Shown: positions 61,454 to 64,000 of the stretch, piece by piece
How the letters are laid out: each line of letters opens with the position of its first letter
Numbering within the stretch: position 1 is the stretch's first letter
NCBI RefSeq assembly: GCF_003332885.2
Contig: NZ_QOWJ01000012.1
Span: forward strand, 1-64,000
DNA from: Paracnuella aquatica
Lineage (GTDB): Bacteria; Bacteroidota; Bacteroidia; Chitinophagales; Chitinophagaceae
Direction of reading: 5' to 3'
DNA length: 64,000 nt
The notes under the pieces: model-generated
The model's input: only the letters and a program-made list of their open reading frames with translations
Told to the model about the DNA's origin: nothing
Databases searched by the model: none
Position numbers and translations under genes: made by a program

Positions 61454-63733
61454 ATGACCATTTCCCGTTCCATATTCCTAACCGGTTGTTGCTTCCTTGC
61501 AGCGTCCAATATTTTTGCGCAGCAAAAGGCGGGCAATACCAGTGCCGCTTCGCTAACAAAATATGTCGATCCGTTCATCGGCACTTCTTTTCACGGCCAT
61601 GTATTCATGGGTGCCAACGTGCCCTTTGGTGCGGTGCAGCTGGGCCCGGTAAATATGTCGCAGGGCTGGGACTGGTGCTCGGGCTATCATTACTCCGATT
61701 CTACCATCATTGGATTTTCGCATACCCATCTCAGTGGTACCGGTATTGGCGATCTGGGCGATGTTTTGATGATGCCCGCTAACGGACCAGTAATGCTGCG
61801 CAAAGGCAAAGCCGGCGATCCGCAGAGCGGCTACTACAGCCGTTTTGACCACAAAGATGAAATTGCCAAAGCCGGGTATTATGCCGTTACATTGCAGCGC
61901 AGCGGCATCCGTGCAGAACTTACTGCATCGGAGCGGGTGGGCTTTCACCAATACACATTCGCTTCGGCCGAAAACCCGCATATGGTCATTGATCTGCGCG
62001 AAGGCATTGGCTGGGACCTGGCAACCAATACATCGCTGCAATGGATAAACGATACTACCGTTGCCGGCTACCGGCATTCAAAAGGTTGGGCCGAAGATCA
62101 GCGCCTGTTTTTTACCGCTGTTTTTTCCAAAAAGATCAAAGCCTTTGCACTGTTTGAAGATACGGTGCAGCAATCGGGTAAAACTTACACCGGCAAGTTT
62201 GTAAAAGGCATTGCGCATTTCGATTTGCGCAGCGGCGAAAAGCTGCAGGTAAAAGTGGCCATTTCGCCGGTAAGTATTGAAAATGCAGCGCTCAATTTGA
62301 AAACCGAAATTCCGCATTGGAATTTTGCAGCGGTTGCAAAAGCTGCCGATGCTGCATGGGACAAAGAGTTGGGCAAAGTGAAAGTGGCGAGCAGCAACGA
62401 AAGCAGGCTGCGTACCTTTTACACCGCCTTGTATCATACCATGATTGCGCCATCGCTGTTCAACGATGCGAATGGCGATTATATGGGCACGGATAAAAAG
62501 GTGTACCGCAATGCGCCGTTTACCAACTACACTACTTTTTCCTTGTGGGATACTTACCGTGGTGCACATCCGCTGTTTACCATTTTACAACCCAAACGAA
62601 CCGGTGATATGATTGCTTCGATGCTGGCCATTTACCAGCAGCAAGGCAGCCTACCGGTGTGGCACCTCATGGGCAACGAAACCAACACCATGCCCGGCCA
62701 TAGCGGTGTGCAGGTGGTGGCCGATGCATACCTTAAAGGCATCAAAGGATTTGATACGGCACTTGCATATGAAGCTGTGAAAGCTACAGCCATGGGCGAT
62801 ACCCGCGGGTTGGCTTATATCAAGCAATTGGGTTATATACCTGCCGATAGTATGGTGGAATCGGTAGCGATGGGGCAGGAATACGCCATCTCCGATTGGA
62901 GCATTGCGCAAATGGCCAAACGCATGGGCAAAGCGGAAGACTATGCCTATTACAGCAAGCGTGGAAAGGGCTACCAGCAATACTTTGATAAGAGCACCAA
63001 TTTTGTGCGGGGCAGATTAAATGAAAAGGAATGGCGTACACCGTTCAGCCCGTTCCTGTCGCAACACCGCAAAGATGATTTTTCTGAAGGCAACGCATGG
63101 CAATATACTTGGCTGGCACCGCAGGATGTGGAAGGTTTGATGCAGCTCATGGGCGGCGAACAAAAGTTTGTTGCCAAACTCGACTCCCTGTTTTTTGTGC
63201 ACGGCGATATGGGCGAAGAAGCATCGAATGATATCACTGGTTTGATTGGCCAATATGCGCATGGCAACGAACCTAGCCACCACATTACTTATCTATATGC
63301 ATATGCCGGGCAGCCCTGGAAAACCGCCGAAAAGGTGCGCTATATTTTAGACAGTTTTTATACCGACAAGCCCGATGGCCTGATCGGTAATGAAGATGTG
63401 GGCCAGATGTCGGCGTGGTATATTTTGTCGTCGCTGGGTTTTTACCCGGCCAATCCGGCTAATGGACAATTTGTATTCGGTAGCCCGCTGTTCAACGATG
63501 CTACTTTGCAACTGGACGGCGGAAAGACCTTCCGGGTGCAGGCACGCAACAACAGCGCCGCCAACAACAAGTACATTCAAAAAGCAACACTTAACGGCAA
63601 GCCGTACACGAAATCGTACCTTACTTACAAAGACATCATGGCGGGCGGCGTGCTACAACTGGAAATGGGCAGCCAGCCATCCAAAACATGGGGCGTTGCA
63701 CCAAAAGACCGGCCCTATTCAGAGATCCGTTAA
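61454..63733 (+). CDS. alpha-mannosidase, GH92
   Basis: A 759-residue exported mannosidase of family GH92, which removes alpha-linked mannose (mostly alpha-1,2) from high-mannose N-glycans. The start ATG 61454 gives the signal peptide MTISRSIFLTGCCFLAASNI, cut after FAQ; upstream ATG 61418 would lengthen it. Signatures: YVDPFIGTSFHGHVF, FSHTHLSGTGIGDLG, GNETNTMPGHSG, HRKDDFSEGNAWQYTW and NEDVGQMSAWYILSSLGFYP, the last holding the family's catalytic Glu/Asp residues. It lies after a strong terminator, so it has its own promoter. Confidence 0.92.
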   Translation: MTISRSIFLTGCCFLAASNIFAQQKAGNTSAASLTKYVDPFIGTSFHGHVFMGANVPFGAVQLGPVNMSQGWDWCSGYHYSDSTIIGFSHTHLSGTGIGDLGDVLMMPANGPVMLRKGKAGDPQSGYYSRFDHKDEIAKAGYYAVTLQRSGIRAELTASERVGFHQYTFASAENPHMVIDLREGIGWDLATNTSLQWINDTTVAGYRHSKGWAEDQRLFFTAVFSKKIKAFALFEDTVQQSGKTYTGKFVKGIAHFDLRSGEKLQVKVAISPVSIENAALNLKTEIPHWNFAAVAKAADAAWDKELGKVKVASSNESRLRTFYTALYHTMIAPSLFNDANGDYMGTDKKVYRNAPFTNYTTFSLWDTYRGAHPLFTILQPKRTGDMIASMLAIYQQQGSLPVWHLMGNETNTMPGHSGVQVVADAYLKGIKGFDTALAYEAVKATAMGDTRGLAYIKQLGYIPADSMVESVAMGQEYAISDWSIAQMAKRMGKAEDYAYYSKRGKGYQQYFDKSTNFVRGRLNEKEWRTPFSPFLSQHRKDDFSEGNAWQYTWLAPQDVEGLMQLMGGEQKFVAKLDSLFFVHGDMGEEASNDITGLIGQYAHGNEPSHHITYLYAYAGQPWKTAEKVRYILDSFYTDKPDGLIGNEDVGQMSAWYILSSLGFYPANPANGQFVFGSPLFNDATLQLDGGKTFRVQARNNSAANNKYIQKATLNGKPYTKSYLTYKDIMAGGVLQLEMGSQPSKTWGVAPKDRPYSEIR

Positions 63734-63766
63734 ACCCTGATTCATTCCATTTTTATAAGCAAGACA

Positions 63767-64000
63767 ATGCTGAACAGAAGAAACTTTTTGCAACTGGGCT
63801 CGCTGGGTGCAGCCACTATTTTTTCGAATAAATTATTTGCCGCAAATGCAAAACCCGTGCGGCCCATTGTTATTTCCACCTGGAACGAAGGCATCAATGC
63901 CAATAGGCGTGCATGGGAAATTTTGCGCACCGGTGGCCGTGCCCTGGATGCAGTGGAAGCCGGCGTGATGGTTACCGAAGCATCGCAAAACTGCTGTGTG
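63767..64000 (+). CDS. glycosylasparaginase (N4-GlcNAc-Asn amidase), N-terminal part
   Basis: Open to the window end (78 codons so far). A twin-arginine signal (LNRRNFLQLGSLGAATIFS, cut near FAA) is followed by PIVISTWNEGINANRRAWEI and GGRALDAVEAGVMVTEAS, the N-terminal alpha-subunit pattern of asparaginase-2/glycosylasparaginase. The Thr nucleophile that starts the beta-subunit is outside the window. The enzyme cleaves the GlcNAc-Asn bond of deglycosylated N-glycopeptides, consistent with the GH92 and GH29 genes upstream. Confidence 0.87.
   Translation, partial: MLNRRNFLQLGSLGAATIFSNKLFAANAKPVRPIVISTWNEGINANRRAWEILRTGGRALDAVEAGVMVTEASQNCCV

Overview
The window looks like a chromosome segment of a Bacteroidota bacterium, most likely Chitinophagaceae (family is inference). 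Evidence: a SusC/SusD pair, a ROK regulator, GH92/GH29 glycosidases, Bacteroidota-type -7 boxes (TAnnTTTG), a carotenoid cluster led by a CarH-like MerR protein and an ECF sigma factor, a GxxExxY protein, and a four-helix-bundle (23S rRNA IVP family) protein. I see no rRNA, tRNA, CRISPR array, transposase or integrase.

Bases 1-27976 are a surface-polysaccharide locus. It opens with a 5'-truncated GDP-mannose 4,6-dehydratase, a GxxExxY gene bracketed by repeats, and GDP-fucose synthase. Next comes a tightly overlapping seven-gene operon (2224-8928) for a CMP-activated nonulosonic acid of the legionaminic type: dehydratase (LegB), aminotransferase (LegC), NeuD-like acetyltransferase (LegH role), NeuB-like synthase (LegI), NeuC-like epimerase (LegG), a CBS/nucleotidyltransferase fusion (PtmE-like) and a CMP-sugar synthetase (LegF). 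A flippase follows, then an AT-rich pair of glycosyltransferase candidates; the first carries the D/E-D/E-G, HP and S-T motifs of bacterial sialyltransferases and may transfer the nonulosonic acid. Further on are several GT2/GT4 transferases, a GNAT protein, a deacetylase-like protein, a DUF4838-type secreted protein, a polytopic membrane protein that could be the polymerase, a NarL-type regulator with a degenerate receiver, three small or uncharacterised genes, and a GT4/CpsB-phosphatase pair.

Bases 28000-35371 hold a repeat-bracketed four-helix-bundle gene and then a carotenoid cluster: a B12-binding MerR regulator (CarH-like), ECF sigma factor, crtI, crtB, idi, crtZ and crtY. The enzymes would make zeaxanthin-type C40 carotenoids. 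The regulator's cobalamin motifs suggest light control, and a 24-bp palindrome before the sigma gene is a candidate operator. crtY has no ATG, GTG or TTG codon placed so as to include its FAD-binding motif.

Bases 35454-42537 are housekeeping or stress genes: thioredoxin, an AI-2E-family transporter, a PAS histidine kinase, an RhlE-type DEAD-box helicase with two small conserved genes, and a BON-domain protein. A 0.9-kb non-coding gap before the helicase contains a good promoter, an A-rich internally duplicated transcript region, a 20-codon ORF and a strong terminator: a candidate small RNA or leader unit.

Bases 42800-64000 are a glycan-utilisation locus: ROK regulator, SusC, SusD, a redoxin, a cytochrome c/copper-monooxygenase-like protein, a giant FG-GAP/ASPIC protein, a vanadium-haloperoxidase-like PAP2 protein, two GH29 alpha-fucosidases, a CBM9-like protein, a GHL10-like hydrolase, a GH92 alpha-mannosidase and the start of a glycosylasparaginase. 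Fucosidase, mannosidase and GlcNAc-Asn amidase together point to N-glycoprotein degradation (inference).
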